Source: Polaribacter pacificus (lineage in GTDB: Bacteria; Bacteroidota; Bacteroidia; Flavobacteriales; Flavobacteriaceae). Taken from it: a stretch of DNA of 64,000 nt. Location of the stretch: contig NZ_CP150664.1 in NCBI RefSeq assembly GCF_038024035.1, forward strand, positions 1,736,001 through 1,800,000. The letters are read 5' to 3'. Position numbers and translations under genes: made by a program. Shown piece by piece: positions 38,555-48,099 of this stretch (the first letter of the stretch is position 1; each line of letters starts with the position of its first letter). The notes under the pieces are model-generated. The model was not told the DNA's origin, did no database searches, and saw only the letters and a list, made by a program, of their open reading frames with translations.

Positions 38555-39823
38555 TTATGCTTCTTTTTCATTCTCTTCAAAATCTTTGGTCAAATCTAAT
38601 GATCTAAAAGAAGGAGAAACGATTCCTGTAGTAACTACAGTGATCAGTGTCATAGTTCCTCCAAAAACAACCGCTGTAACAGTACCCATTAATTTTGCTG
38701 TTACTCCACTTTCAAAAGCTCCGAGTTCATTAGAAGAGCCTACAAAGATAGAATTAACTGATGCCACGCGCCCTCTCATATGATCTGGCGTTTTAAGTTG
38801 TAGGATGGTTTGTCGGATGACCATAGAAACGCCATCAGTAACTCCACTAAAAAATAAGGCAACTAACGAAACCCAAAAGATAGAAGAGAGTCCAAAAACA
38901 ATAATACTAAGTCCAAAACCAAAAATAGCCATGAGCAATTTCAATCCTGCATTTTTACTAATCGGGATATAAGCGGTAATTAACATGGTAATTAAGGCGC
39001 CAATAGCAGGTGCGGCTCTAAGCGCTCCAAATCCTTCGGGACCGACCTTTAAAATATCTTGAGCAAAAATAGGAAGCAAGGCTACAGCACCGCCAAAAAG
39101 AACCGAGACCATGTCTAAGGTTAAGGCTCCTAAAACAGCTTTTGTTTTAAAAACAAACTTAAGACCGTCTGTTAAGCTTTGTAAGATGGGCTCTCCTAAA
39201 TTTGGATTTAAAATTGGTTTTTTAGAGATTTTAAAAACCAACAGAAATGCAATCAATACTAGGGTAAAAACGATACATAAAGACCAGTGTACACCTATCC
39301 AAGCGATAGAAAATCCAGCCATGGCAGGGCCAAATACTGATGCCATTTGCCAAGTAGAACTGCTCCAAGTTGCTGCGTTGGGATAAAGCTTTTTAGGGAC
39401 AATTAATGCTAGTAAAGAGAAAATAGTGGGTCCAAAAAAGGATCGTAAAAAGCCTCCAAAAAAGACCAAACCATAAATGCTATAAAGAACAGTCTGAGAA
39501 GACCAATCCGAAACAATTTCTGGCCAAGTAAGTAAAAACAGCCCCAAACTAATCAAAGAAAAAACAGCTATGCACAAGGCTAATAGGTTTCTTTTTTCTC
39601 TTTGATCAACAATATGACCCGCAAATAGCGCCATGGTTACTGCTGGGATTACCTCTAACAAACCTATCACCCCTAAAGATAAAGGGTCTTTTGTAAGGCT
39701 ATACACCTGCCATTCTACAATTATAAATTGCATGGACCAGCCAAAAATTAATGCAAACCGAAGTAGTAAAAAATAATTAAACTCTTTAATTCTTAAAGAG
39801 GCGTATGGGTCATTCTTTTTCAT
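38555..39823 (-). CDS. MFS transporter (drug:H+ antiporter/EntS-like)
   Basis: Twelve-helix inner-membrane transporter of 422 residues. The loop between helices 2 and 3 carries GHIVDQREKRN, the MFS motif A region, and the loop after helix 8 has DGVSMVIRQTILQLKTPDHMRGRV typical of the EntS/MFS_3 group of exporters. Substrate not deducible. It lies 12 bases downstream of the ACT-like gene, forming a two-gene leftward unit, and is tail to tail with glpD with zero spacing. Confidence 0.88.
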   Translation of the reverse strand: MKKNDPYASLRIKEFNYFLLLRFALIFGWSMQFIIVEWQVYSLTKDPLSLGVIGLLEVIPAVTMALFAGHIVDQREKRNLLALCIAVFSLISLGLFLLTWPEIVSDWSSQTVLYSIYGLVFFGGFLRSFFGPTIFSLLALIVPKKLYPNAATWSSSTWQMASVFGPAMAGFSIAWIGVHWSLCIVFTLVLIAFLLVFKISKKPILNPNLGEPILQSLTDGLKFVFKTKAVLGALTLDMVSVLFGGAVALLPIFAQDILKVGPEGFGALRAAPAIGALITMLITAYIPISKNAGLKLLMAIFGFGLSIIVFGLSSIFWVSLVALFFSGVTDGVSMVIRQTILQLKTPDHMRGRVASVNSIFVGSSNELGAFESGVTAKLMGTVTAVVFGGTMTLITVVTTGIVSPSFRSLDLTKDFEENEKEA

Positions 39824-39835
39824 GCTATCAACAGA

Positions 39836-40495
39836 TTAGCTACGCTTCATATCCATTAAAATTGCAAAGGTTTCATTTACATCCTTTTCTTTAACCACAA
39901 TAGTCATTTCATTGGTTGTAGAAATAATTTCTTGTAAAGGGATGTCTGCCCAAGCTAATTGTTTTAAAATAAAATAATAGATTCCAGATTGATCTAAATT
40001 TCCTGTCGGTAGTTTGATTGTAATTGAAGCAAGATCTAATACACTATTAATTAAAGTTTCTTGTTCAAAAATTGCTTCGACAAAGGGTTTTAAATTTTTA
40101 CTTGTAACAATGTTTGTTTCAAAAATACCTTGAGAAACAGTTAAAAAATAATCGTTGCTATCTGCAGATTGGCTTAATATTTTAGCGATTTCTTTAAGCA
40201 ATGACGGTGTGTTTTTAAAAGTAAAATCACAGAGGTCAGAGCGGACAATAAAATCACCCAAATTAAAGGCTAGTTTTTTAATGTTTTTTCGAATGCGCAA
40301 TTCACTGGCTGGTGATAACCTGTTGATAGCCATCATCACAGCACCAATTTTGACTTCTTTTTTTAATATTGCTGTTACATCTGGCAAAATAATACGCGCC
40401 AATGATGATACATTTATCAATTTTTCATTCAACGCCTCTTCTATGAAAGGTGTTTTTCTAATGGTGCTCTCTACAGCTTCTTGTATTGTTTTCAT
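39836..40495 (-). CDS. ACT-like regulatory protein divergent from lysC
   Basis: Cytoplasmic protein of 219 residues. The first 80 residues look like a helical, possibly DNA- or partner-binding domain (LARIILPDVTAILKKEV). The rest contains two betaalphabeta units reminiscent of ACT domains (ending TNEMTIVVKEKDVNETFAILMD). Similar proteins are, as I recall, sometimes annotated as aspartate kinase, but there is no kinase domain here. Head-to-head position with lysC across a palindrome suggests a regulatory link to aspartate-family amino acids or to the co-transcribed exporter. This is inference. Confidence 0.6.
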   Translation of the reverse strand: MKTIQEAVESTIRKTPFIEEALNEKLINVSSLARIILPDVTAILKKEVKIGAVMMAINRLSPASELRIRKNIKKLAFNLGDFIVRSDLCDFTFKNTPSLLKEIAKILSQSADSNDYFLTVSQGIFETNIVTSKNLKPFVEAIFEQETLINSVLDLASITIKLPTGNLDQSGIYYFILKQLAWADIPLQEIISTTNEMTIVVKEKDVNETFAILMDMKRS

Positions 40496-40514
40496 AAGTA
40501 AAAACCTTACTGTT

Positions 40515-40530
40515 GTTTAATATTAAACAT
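40515..40530. promoter_or_regulatory. 16-bp perfect palindrome between the ACT-like gene and lysC
   Basis: tgtttaatattaaaca reads identically on both strands, 20 bases upstream of the ACT-like start and 82 bases upstream of the lysC start. A plausible dimer-binding site; AT-rich, so moderate confidence only. Confidence 0.45.
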
Positions 40531-40611
40531 CTTGTTATAAAATGTAAAAATATCAAATAAAATTGTACAATGTAACTTTTCGTTGTTTTTTTGCTGAAAT
40601 TTATCATTAAA

Positions 40612-41964
40612 ATGATCGTATTAAAGTTTGGAGGAACTTCTGTTGGAACGGCTAGTAGCATTCAACAAGTAGTGAAAATTATAACAGAGTGCTCAGCACC
40701 CAAAATAGTAGTTTTGTCTGCGGTATCTGGTACAACCAATGCCTTGGTTGCCATTAACAATGCTCTTGAAAACAACTCTTTTGAAGAAGCAAACCTACAA
40801 TTGGATTTGCTTTATGACAGCTATTTACCTTTAATTGATGAACTGTATCAAAATAAAAGCTATCAACTAAGCGCTAAAAATTTTGTCACTCAGATTTTTT
40901 CAGATATAAGAGCCTTTAAAAACAAACCATTTACCACAAACGACGCTTTGTTTGTCTTGGCCCAAGGAGAAATTATTTCAACAAATTTGGTGCAATTGTA
41001 TTTGGATGAGCGAAACATCTCTTCTTGCCTACTCTCTGCTTTAGATTTTATGAAAATAGATGAAAATAAGGAACCTAATATTCCTTATATCTCTAAAAAA
41101 TTAAATCCAATACTCAAACAACAGCCTGAGCAAAAATTATGGATTACTCAGGGCTTTATTTGTAAAAATAGTGTGGGTGAAATTGACAATTTACAACGAG
41201 GTGGTAGTGATTATAGCGCATCGTTAATTGGAGCGGCAATTGCAGCTACTGAGGTTCAAATTTGGACAGATATTGATGGCATGCACAACAATGATCCCCG
41301 ATATGTAAACAACACCTTCTCTATAGAAGAAATTTCTTTTGATGAGGCAGCAGAACTGGCTTATTTTGGTGCAAAGATTTTGCATCCTCAAAGTCTAATC
41401 CCCGCAAAAGACAACGCGATTCCGGTATTGTTAAAAAACACGTTTAATCCCAGTGCAAGAGGAACGATTATAAAAAACAATGCTGTTAAAAAAGGCGTGA
41501 GAGCAATTGCGGCAAAAGATGGAATTACAGCAATCAAAATAAAATCGTACAGAATGCTATTGGCCTATGGGTTTTTAAAGACTGTTTTTGAAGTTTTTGA
41601 AAAATACAAAACACCAATAGACATGATTACCACCTCTGAGGTAGCCGTCTCTTTAACCATAGATGACACACGGTATTTAGAGGCAATCATCTCAGAATTA
41701 GAGGCTTTAGGAAAAGTAGAAGTAGACAGTACCTTGAGTATAATTTGTGTCGCTGGAGACTTTTCTCAAAACAAAGAAGGAGAAAGCGCGACCGTCTTTA
41801 ATTCATTAAAAGGGATACCAATTCGAATGATTTCTTACGGGGGAAGTAATTATAATGTATCTTTGTTGGTGAAGACATCCGATAAAGTAGCTGCATTAAA
41901 TGCATTAAACCAAGGATTGTTTAACAAAAGTATAGAAAAACCCATGGAGCAATTGATCGGTTAA
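40612..41964 (+). CDS. lysC: Monofunctional aspartate kinase
   Basis: Cytoplasmic kinase of 450 residues making aspartyl-4-phosphate, first step of lysine, threonine and methionine synthesis. N-terminal KFGGTSVG (4-11), the RGGSDYSA loop and DGMHNNDPRYV in the amino-acid kinase domain; two C-terminal ACT domains (about 300-450) for feedback inhibition. The ATG at 40612 is chosen because the kinase strand IVLKFGG starts at once. An upstream TTG at 40591 would add only seven residues. No homoserine dehydrogenase is fused. Confidence 0.94.
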   Translation: MIVLKFGGTSVGTASSIQQVVKIITECSAPKIVVLSAVSGTTNALVAINNALENNSFEEANLQLDLLYDSYLPLIDELYQNKSYQLSAKNFVTQIFSDIRAFKNKPFTTNDALFVLAQGEIISTNLVQLYLDERNISSCLLSALDFMKIDENKEPNIPYISKKLNPILKQQPEQKLWITQGFICKNSVGEIDNLQRGGSDYSASLIGAAIAATEVQIWTDIDGMHNNDPRYVNNTFSIEEISFDEAAELAYFGAKILHPQSLIPAKDNAIPVLLKNTFNPSARGTIIKNNAVKKGVRAIAAKDGITAIKIKSYRMLLAYGFLKTVFEVFEKYKTPIDMITTSEVAVSLTIDDTRYLEAIISELEALGKVEVDSTLSIICVAGDFSQNKEGESATVFNSLKGIPIRMISYGGSNYNVSLLVKTSDKVAALNALNQGLFNKSIEKPMEQLIG

Positions 41965-42012
41965 GACGAAAGATTAACACCTATGTAAAATCGTTATTAA
42001 CTGTACAAACAA

Positions 42013-43008
42013 CTAGTTCATTTTGTTTGTTAATTTTTCAAACTGATCTTTTGCTTCTTTTCCGCCATAAAGTACAGCATATACAGCATCGATGATTGGA
42101 GTTCTCGTACCTGTTTTTTGTTTGATTTCATAAGCGCTTTTTACCGCGTAATAACCTTCTGCAACCATACTCATTTCCATCATCGCTGATTTTACTGTAT
42201 AGCCTTTACCAATCATGTTTCCAAACATTCTGTTTCTGCTAAAAGTAGAATAGCCTGTAACCAATAAATCTCCCAAGTAAGCAGAGTTATTAATATTTCT
42301 TTTCATGCGGTGTACCTTTTTAATATAACGCTTCATTTCTCTAATGGCGTTACTCATAAGTACTGCTTGAAAATTGTCTCCATAACCAAGTCCATGAGCA
42401 ATACCTGCTGCAATGGCATAAATATTCTTTAACATCGCAGCGTACTCAGTTCCAACAATATCATCAGAAATCTTAGTTTTGATATATCTTCCTGCAATTG
42501 CTTTACTCAATATTTTGGCTTTTGCTGGATCTTGACAAGCGATGGTTAGATAAGACAGTCGTTCCATAGCAACTTCTTCTGCATGACAAGGACCGCTGAT
42601 GACTCCAATATTTTCTAATGGGACATTATATACCTGTTGAAAATGTTCCCCTACAATTAAGCCTGTTTCTGGTACAATTCCTTTGATTGCAGAAAAGATG
42701 GTTTTGTTTTCTAGTGATACCGTTAATTTTTCAAGCTCAGTTTTTAGAAAAGCAGAGGGAATTGCAAAAATTAAAATATCGTAAGCAGCCACTATTTCAT
42801 TTATGTCACTAGATAGTATTAGCTGCTTTGGGTTCAACTCTGCAGAACTCAAATAATTAGGGTTGTGTTTGTTGCGTTTAATATGCTCTATGGCATAGAC
42901 ACTCCTCATATACCACCCAACGCTTTCTAAATTTTCAGACAACATTTTTACAATGGCTGTAGCCCAGCTACCTCCTCCTATTACTGCTATTTTAGTACTA
43001 TTGCTCAT
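42013..43008 (-). CDS. gpsA: NAD(P)H-dependent glycerol-3-phosphate dehydrogenase
   Basis: Cytoplasmic enzyme of 331 residues reducing dihydroxyacetone phosphate to glycerol 3-phosphate for phospholipid synthesis. Rossmann motif GGGSWAT at 11-17, the SGPCHAEEV segment, the catalytic lysine in MLKNIYAIAAGI and the CYSTFSRNR-like VTGYSTFSRNRMFG region. The frame is open up to 43155, but the ATG at 43008 gives the normal N terminus. Opposite in direction to GlpD encoded 4 kb away, so the window has both the anabolic and catabolic enzymes of glycerol 3-phosphate. Confidence 0.94.
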   Translation of the reverse strand: MSNSTKIAVIGGGSWATAIVKMLSENLESVGWYMRSVYAIEHIKRNKHNPNYLSSAELNPKQLILSSDINEIVAAYDILIFAIPSAFLKTELEKLTVSLENKTIFSAIKGIVPETGLIVGEHFQQVYNVPLENIGVISGPCHAEEVAMERLSYLTIACQDPAKAKILSKAIAGRYIKTKISDDIVGTEYAAMLKNIYAIAAGIAHGLGYGDNFQAVLMSNAIREMKRYIKKVHRMKRNINNSAYLGDLLVTGYSTFSRNRMFGNMIGKGYTVKSAMMEMSMVAEGYYAVKSAYEIKQKTGTRTPIIDAVYAVLYGGKEAKDQFEKLTNKMN

Positions 43009-43204
43009 TACGTATGAATCATTTGTTAGGTCAAAAATAAGAAAACTATGTTCTATGTCACAATGCTTAAGGTAATTATTATATTTGTCTAAACATTTAT
43101 ACGGATATAGATTCGGTACAAAAAACCTCTTTGTTTTAAAAACAAAGAAATACACTGCTTATTATTCTTTTTAAAGAGAGTACACACACACAAGATAAAC
43201 ACCT

Positions 43205-44662
43205 ATGGTAAACGGCTTAAAGCGCTTTTTTAAAGATACAATCATCTATGGGATTGCCGCTGTTTTGCCAAGAGCAATTAACATCTTTTTAGTAAGGCTT
43301 CACACTTCTACCCTAGAAGCCAACACCTATGCAATCAATACAGATTACTACGTGTATGCAGCCTATTTCAATGCTTTGTTAACCTTTGGTATGGAAACTG
43401 CTTTTTTTCGATTTTTTTCTAAAGAAAAAGAAAAGGGTAAAACCATATCAACAGCCTTTATTAGCTTAACAGTTACTAGCTTGATTTTTTTGATTTTGAT
43501 GTTGCTATATAGCAATGAACTCAGTGCTTTTTTTGATTTTCAAAACCCTTTGTTTTTTAAATTACTAGTATGGACCATTACCTTAGATACTTTGGTAGTG
43601 ATCCCCTATGCCTATTTGCGGGTTGCAAACAAACCTATGCATTTTACCATATATAAAATCTTAAATATTTTAATTTTTGCAGTCTTAAATGTTTTCTTTT
43701 TATGGTTTGTTCCACATGCAATTAAAAACGGAATTTATTTGCCAAACTTTATCATAGAATACTACAATTCATATCCAAAAGTCATGCATATTTTCGTTGC
43801 CGGTACCATTGCCAGTGCAACTACTTTTATATTGTTATTTCCTATTGTTTTTAAGTTTAAAATTGATTTTGATTTTCAGTTGCTTAAAAAAATGCTTCGC
43901 TATAGTATTCCTATCATGGTGGGTAGTTTGGCCTTTGTAACCAATGAAAATTTAGACAAATTATTATTGGGTCAATTGATCGGAAAAGAGCAAATGGGAA
44001 TCTATGCAGCCTGCTATAAACTCGGTGTGTTTATGACCTTGTATATCATGGCTTTTCGATTGGGTGCAGAGCCTTTTTTCTTTAATCATGCTGCAAGCAA
44101 AAACGCCAAAGAAAACTATGCGAAAATCTTAACCTGGTTTACCTTATTTGGTGCTTTATTTATGTTAATCGTTGTTTTGTTTATTGATGTCTTTGCTAAA
44201 ATTTTACTTGGAAAACCAGAATATTTTCAAGCCCTACAAATTGTTCCTATCATTTTACTTGCCAATTTGTTTTTAGGAATTTATAATAATTTATCCGTTT
44301 GGTACAAACTAACCGATAAAACTCAATACGGCATGTATTTTTCTATTTTAGGTGCCCTAATAACCATCGTGTTTAACGTAGTTATGATTCCTGAAATAGG
44401 TTTTATTGCTTCGGCTTGGGCCACCCTACTAACCTATGGTTTTATGGTTACCTGTTCATATTATATTGGAAAAAAGTATTACAAAGTCCCTTATGAACTA
44501 AAAAAGATTGGTTTTTATCTGGTTATTTCAGTCGCATTTTGCGCATTGTCATTTTTAGAATTTCGAGGAAATTACTGGTTTTCTATCTCGGCAATTTTTG
44601 GTTTCTTTGTACTGATATATCTCTTAGAAAAAGCAACCATTAAACAATTTTTGAAACGCTAA
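43205..44662 (+). CDS. Polysaccharide/lipid-linked oligosaccharide flippase (Wzx/MATE-like)
   Basis: Integral membrane protein of 485 residues with about 14 hydrophobic segments. The MOP-superfamily features are a start with [19 protein letters not shown] and a mid-protein [24 protein letters not shown] motif. Expected to flip polyprenyl-linked sugars across the inner membrane for O-antigen, capsule or glycoprotein assembly. The dut gene follows after four bases, so the two are co-transcribed. Confidence 0.88.
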   Translation: MVNGLKRFFKDTIIYGIAAVLPRAINIFLVRLHTSTLEANTYAINTDYYVYAAYFNALLTFGMETAFFRFFSKEKEKGKTISTAFISLTVTSLIFLILMLLYSNELSAFFDFQNPLFFKLLVWTITLDTLVVIPYAYLRVANKPMHFTIYKILNILIFAVLNVFFLWFVPHAIKNGIYLPNFIIEYYNSYPKVMHIFVAGTIASATTFILLFPIVFKFKIDFDFQLLKKMLRYSIPIMVGSLAFVTNENLDKLLLGQLIGKEQMGIYAACYKLGVFMTLYIMAFRLGAEPFFFNHAASKNAKENYAKILTWFTLFGALFMLIVVLFIDVFAKILLGKPEYFQALQIVPIILLANLFLGIYNNLSVWYKLTDKTQYGMYFSILGALITIVFNVVMIPEIGFIASAWATLLTYGFMVTCSYYIGKKYYKVPYELKKIGFYLVISVAFCALSFLEFRGNYWFSISAIFGFFVLIYLLEKATIKQFLKR

Positions 44663-44666
44663 AATT

Positions 44667-45098
44667 ATGCAAGTACAGATCATCAATAAATCAAAGCATC
44701 AAACACCTAGTTATGAAACAGCAGGCTCTGCAGGAATGGATTTGCGAGCAAATATTGACGAGGCAATTCGTTTAAAGCCCTTAGAAAGAGCCATTGTCAA
44801 AACAGGTTTATATATTGCATTACCTGTTGGTTTTGAAGCACAAGTTAGACCGAGAAGTGGTTTGGCTGCTAAAAAAGGGATTACGGTCTTAAATTCTCCA
44901 GGAACTGTTGATGCTGATTATCGCGGAGAGATTGGAGTTATTTTGGTTAACTTATCAAGCGATGAATTTGTTATTAATGACGGAGAACGCATAGCACAAC
45001 TTGTTATTGCAAAACATGAGCGTGTTGATTGGCAAGAAGTAGCTGTTTTAAACCAAACTAAGCGTGGTGCTGGAGGTTTTGGTAGTACAGGGGTATAA
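44667..45098 (+). CDS. dut: Deoxyuridine 5'-triphosphate nucleotidohydrolase
   Basis: Trimeric cytoplasmic dUTPase of 143 residues hydrolysing dUTP to dUMP, keeping uracil out of DNA and feeding thymidylate synthesis. All five motifs are present in order: [42 protein letters not shown] and [10 protein letters not shown]. Start is four bases after the flippase gene, an arrangement I recognise as common in Flavobacteriaceae. Confidence 0.97.
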   Translation: MQVQIINKSKHQTPSYETAGSAGMDLRANIDEAIRLKPLERAIVKTGLYIALPVGFEAQVRPRSGLAAKKGITVLNSPGTVDADYRGEIGVILVNLSSDEFVINDGERIAQLVIAKHERVDWQEVAVLNQTKRGAGGFGSTGV

Positions 45099-45127
45099 GT
45101 AATTAATATAACTTAAATAGCAGAATT

Positions 45128-45277
45128 ATGATTTTAGGAGTCTCAGAGTGGTTAAGTGGTAAGTTAGGGTGGAAAACACAAAACATAAGAATAGCGTTTG
45201 TTGTATGTGTTTTATTCGCTGGTTTTGGTATTGGTTTGTATTTAATACTGTGGTTCGTTAAAATGTTTTCTAAATAG
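45128..45277 (+). CDS. Tiny PspC-domain membrane protein
   Basis: Forty-nine residues: a short amphipathic start with GVSEWLSGKLGWKTQNIRIAF, then one transmembrane helix (about 23-45) and KMFSK. The pattern, with the conserved LGW..Q.IRI, is that of the PspC/phage-shock family reduced to its single core. It lies 29 bases after dut and its stop codon abuts the stop codon of the convergent GNAT gene. The compact packing and codon-clean frame support a real gene. Role is presumably membrane-stress related, by family only. Confidence 0.7.
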   Translation: MILGVSEWLSGKLGWKTQNIRIAFVVCVLFAGFGIGLYLILWFVKMFSK

Positions 45278-45814
45278 CTACATATTTTTATATATTTGAC
45301 TCATTTTACGGACTTCATCTTTTAATAAAGTAAAGTCTAAAAAACAATGAGAGTGATATTGATAGCCTAACTTTTTATAAAACTCAAAAGCTTGTGCTTG
45401 CTCATTCATCGCATCCAACCAAATTGTTTGATAGTTTTTTTCTTTTGCGTTTGATTCTAACCAGCTAAGCAATGTCTTTCCTATGCCTTCTCCCTGAACT
45501 TTTGAATCTAAATATATTCGGTGTAGTTTAAGTTGTTTCTCGGTTGGGATTCCCGCTAATTTTTCATCCCAAACAACTCTAAAGTTTCCTATAATTTCAT
45601 TGTTAAACAACACAAAATAATAGTCACTTTTTTCTTGGGACAACTCTTTTAAAATGTTTGTTTTTGAATATTGAGAAGACAGGTACCAACTCCCATCGTC
45701 TTTCCAAAAATGGGCGTAGGCCTTTGGATATACTTCTTTCATTAAAGAAAATAGCAAATCACAATCAGTGTCATTGATTGTTTGTAAAGAAAGCTTCGGT
45801 GTAATCTGGATCAT
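45278..45814 (-). CDS. GNAT family N-acetyltransferase
   Basis: Acetyltransferase of 178 residues. Motif A is VQGEGIGKTLLSWL near 112-125, preceded by LHRIYLDSK, and the C-terminal half has NEQAQAFEFYKKLGYQ, typical of the family. Acceptor unknown. It starts downstream of the recA terminator, so it needs its own promoter, which I could not identify. The stop codon directly adjoins that of the PspC gene. Confidence 0.82.
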   Translation of the reverse strand: MIQITPKLSLQTINDTDCDLLFSLMKEVYPKAYAHFWKDDGSWYLSSQYSKTNILKELSQEKSDYYFVLFNNEIIGNFRVVWDEKLAGIPTEKQLKLHRIYLDSKVQGEGIGKTLLSWLESNAKEKNYQTIWLDAMNEQAQAFEFYKKLGYQYHSHCFLDFTLLKDEVRKMSQIYKNM

Positions 45815-45826
45815 TGTACAAAAGTA

Positions 45827-45860
45827 AAAAAGCTATTTCAATATATTGAAATAGCTTTTT
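45827..45860 (-). terminator. Perfect 34-bp palindromic terminator after recA
   Basis: Uninterrupted 17-bp arms beginning aaaaagctatttc; on the minus strand it ends in a T-run. It lies 26 bases past the recA stop and just 13 bases upstream of the next leftward gene. Confidence 0.85.
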
Positions 45861-45885
45861 AATTAAGTAGAACTTTTAAAAATAC

Positions 45886-46893
45886 TTAATCTTGATTATT
45901 TATTGCTTCTTTAATTTTTACTTCTAACTCTTCCATTAACTCTGGGTTGTCTTGAATAACACCTTTAACAGCATCTCTTCCTTGTCCAAGTTTTGTATCT
46001 CCATAACTAAACCAAGAACCACTTTTTTTAATGATTCCTAATTCTACACCAATATCCAAGACTTCTCCAACTTTAGAAATTCCTTTTCCATACATAATAT
46101 CAAACTCTGCAACCTGAAAAGGTGGTGCTACTTTGTTTTTAACAATTTTAACCTTGGTACTGTTTCCAATAACACGTTCTCCATCTTTAATTTGCGTTCT
46201 TCTTCGAATATCTAAACGAACAGAAGCATAAAATTTTAATGCATTACCACCGGTAGTGGTTTCTGGGTTTCCAAACATCACACCTATTTTTTCTCTTAAT
46301 TGGTTAATGAAAATTACAGTACATTTTGTCTTACTAATGGTTCCTGTTAATTTACGTAACGCTTGTGACATTAAACGAGCATGAAGACCCATTTTAGAAT
46401 CACCCATTTCTCCTTCAATTTCTGATTTTGGAGTTAATGCGGCCACAGAATCAATTACCACGATGTCAATTGCACCAGAGCTAATTAAATTGTCTGCAAT
46501 TTCTAAAGCTTGCTCTCCATAATCTGGCTGAGATATAATAAGGTTATCAATATCAACTCCTAAATTTTCTGCATAAAAACGATCAAAAGCGTGTTCTGCA
46601 TCAATAAAAGCAGCAATCCCTCCTGCTTTTTGAGCTTCTGCAATTGCATGAAGCGTTAAGGTTGTTTTACCAGAAGATTCTGGTCCGTATATTTCAATTA
46701 CTCTTCCTCTTGGGTAACCACCAACACCTAATGCTAAATCTAGTCCTAATGAACCAGAAGAAATAGCCTCTACATCTTCTACTTGGCTATCGCCCATTTT
46801 CATTACCGCACCTTTTCCATAGACTTTGTCCATTTTATCCAAGGTAAGCTGTAATGCTTTTAATTTTGCTGTTTTTTCTTTATCTGCTGACAT
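45886..46893 (-). CDS. recA: Recombinase A
   Basis: DNA-dependent ATPase of 335 residues for homologous recombination and SOS signalling. P-loop GPESSGKT at 70-77, IDAEHAFD, the L1 loop [16 protein letters not shown] and the L2 region [19 protein letters not shown] are all present. Length is normal, without an intein. No clear LexA-type operator can be recognised upstream; Bacteroidota operators differ from those of E. coli. Monocistronic with its own terminator. Confidence 0.97.
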   Translation of the reverse strand: MSADKEKTAKLKALQLTLDKMDKVYGKGAVMKMGDSQVEDVEAISSGSLGLDLALGVGGYPRGRVIEIYGPESSGKTTLTLHAIAEAQKAGGIAAFIDAEHAFDRFYAENLGVDIDNLIISQPDYGEQALEIADNLISSGAIDIVVIDSVAALTPKSEIEGEMGDSKMGLHARLMSQALRKLTGTISKTKCTVIFINQLREKIGVMFGNPETTTGGNALKFYASVRLDIRRRTQIKDGERVIGNSTKVKIVKNKVAPPFQVAEFDIMYGKGISKVGEVLDIGVELGIIKKSGSWFSYGDTKLGQGRDAVKGVIQDNPELMEELEVKIKEAINNQD

Positions 46894-47098
46894 AATATTT
46901 GCTGCTATTTTTTTTAAAATACGAACGACTAAGGTACAAAAAAGTAGCTTTTATTTATGCTTTTATTTATTTAAAATAAAAAAATTGTAAATCAACAATC
47001 ACAATAAAGTAGTTATTATTTAATGCATAAAAAAGAAAAAGTTTCTGTTGATTACTAAATGGTTTTGTTACTTTGTTACCTTATTAAATCTTTTACTT

Positions 47099-47671
47099 TT
47101 GAAAAATTTTCACCAGCATTTTATACTTCACAAACCTTATGGGTACCTCTCTCAGTTTATCAATAATCAAACTAAGAGAAAGAAAAAAATGTTGGGAGAA
47201 TTGTATTCTTTTCCAGAAGGAACCATGGCAATTGGTCGATTGGATGTAAATTCTGAAGGCCTGTTGTTATTAACTACGGATGGAAAAACTAGTGAATATA
47301 TTAGAAGTAAAAAAATAGAAAAAGAATATTATGTTCAGGTTGATGGTGTGATTAGTCAAGCAGAAATAGAAATACTAAAAAAAGGAGTAGAAATTAGTAT
47401 TGAAGGTAAAAAATACACAACCATTCCCTGCAAAGCAACTTTAATTTCTACTCCAAATTTTCCGAATAGAACCCAAAAAATAAGGGATGAACGACACGGT
47501 CCTACCAGCTGGATTTCTATAACTATTAATGAAGGAAAATTTAGACAAGTACGTAAAATGACTGCGGTTGTAGGCTACCCCACTTTGCGATTAATTAGAG
47601 TTCGAATAGGGACAATTTTACTTAATAATTTAAAATTAGGTGAAGTTAAAAAAGTAGAAAAATTAATATAA
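47099..47671 (+). CDS. rluE: 23S rRNA pseudouridine synthase (RluE/RsuA family), TTG start
   Basis: Enzyme of about 190 residues isomerising a uridine of 23S rRNA. The catalytic Asp is in GRLDVNSEGLLLLT near residue 58, and RQVRKMTAVVGYPTLRLIRVRIG follows near the C terminus. The HKPYGYLSQF start and lack of an S4 domain fit RluE best. No ATG occurs at the right place: an ATT-led frame extends to 47048, but the TTG at 47099 gives MKNFHQHFILHKPYG, matching family N termini, so TTG is chosen. Confidence 0.87.
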   Translation: MKNFHQHFILHKPYGYLSQFINNQTKRKKKMLGELYSFPEGTMAIGRLDVNSEGLLLLTTDGKTSEYIRSKKIEKEYYVQVDGVISQAEIEILKKGVEISIEGKKYTTIPCKATLISTPNFPNRTQKIRDERHGPTSWISITINEGKFRQVRKMTAVVGYPTLRLIRVRIGTILLNNLKLGEVKKVEKLI

Positions 47672-47739
47672 GTTGCTTTTTTTTTAAGAAACTTCCTTTT
47701 TATTTAGTAAATTTAGGGAAACCCTAAACACCAAACTTT

Positions 47740-48099
47740 ATGAAAAAAAATGTAATATACCTGTGTTTTTTACTGGTAGCTGTAGCTTGTTCTACATCTA
47801 AAAAAGCTGTGAATGTTCAATATAACTTAAGTAATAATGTTGTTATTACAGGAGGAGATGGTTATAGTTTTGATAAGGCAAAAGTAGTCATCGCTAAAAA
47901 CTCTAGAGAAGGAATTGCAAGTGAATATGAATATTTAGATAAAGTTTATGGAAAGATGCATACTGATTGGGTTTTAGTAAGCCAATCACTTCAGTATTAC
48001 AAAAAAAAGCCATTTGATGTTTTAAAAATTAAACTTATAAAAAACAACAAGGAACTTCGCGTTCATTTTAATATTAGTTCTTTCTTTGGAAAGTATTAA
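47740..48099 (+). CDS. Small lipoprotein of unknown function
   Basis: Envelope protein of 119 residues with a clear lipoprotein signal (Cys17 in VAVAC). The mature part has GGDGYSFDKAKVVIAKN and a C-terminal predicted beta-rich DVLKIKLIKNNKELRVHF. I do not recognise a family. It follows rluE by about 70 bases and its last four bases overlap the convergent elaA gene. Function not assigned. Confidence 0.65.
   Translation: MKKNVIYLCFLLVAVACSTSKKAVNVQYNLSNNVVITGGDGYSFDKAKVVIAKNSREGIASEYEYLDKVYGKMHTDWVLVSQSLQYYKKKPFDVLKIKLIKNNKELRVHFNISSFFGKY

Noticed and set aside
43127..43150. Inverted repeat tctttgttt/aaacaaaga upstream of gpsA
   Set aside because: It could be a hairpin or operator, but it is low-complexity and not tied to a clear promoter core, so it is not listed as a feature.
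43712..43730. tgttccacatg in the flippase gene as a parS site
   Set aside because: Only the left arm fits; the right half lacks the ggaaca arm, and it lies in coding sequence.
46894..46960. SOS (LexA) operator upstream of recA
   Set aside because: No convincing palindrome with the expected arms is visible; Bacteroidota operators are too poorly defined for a call.
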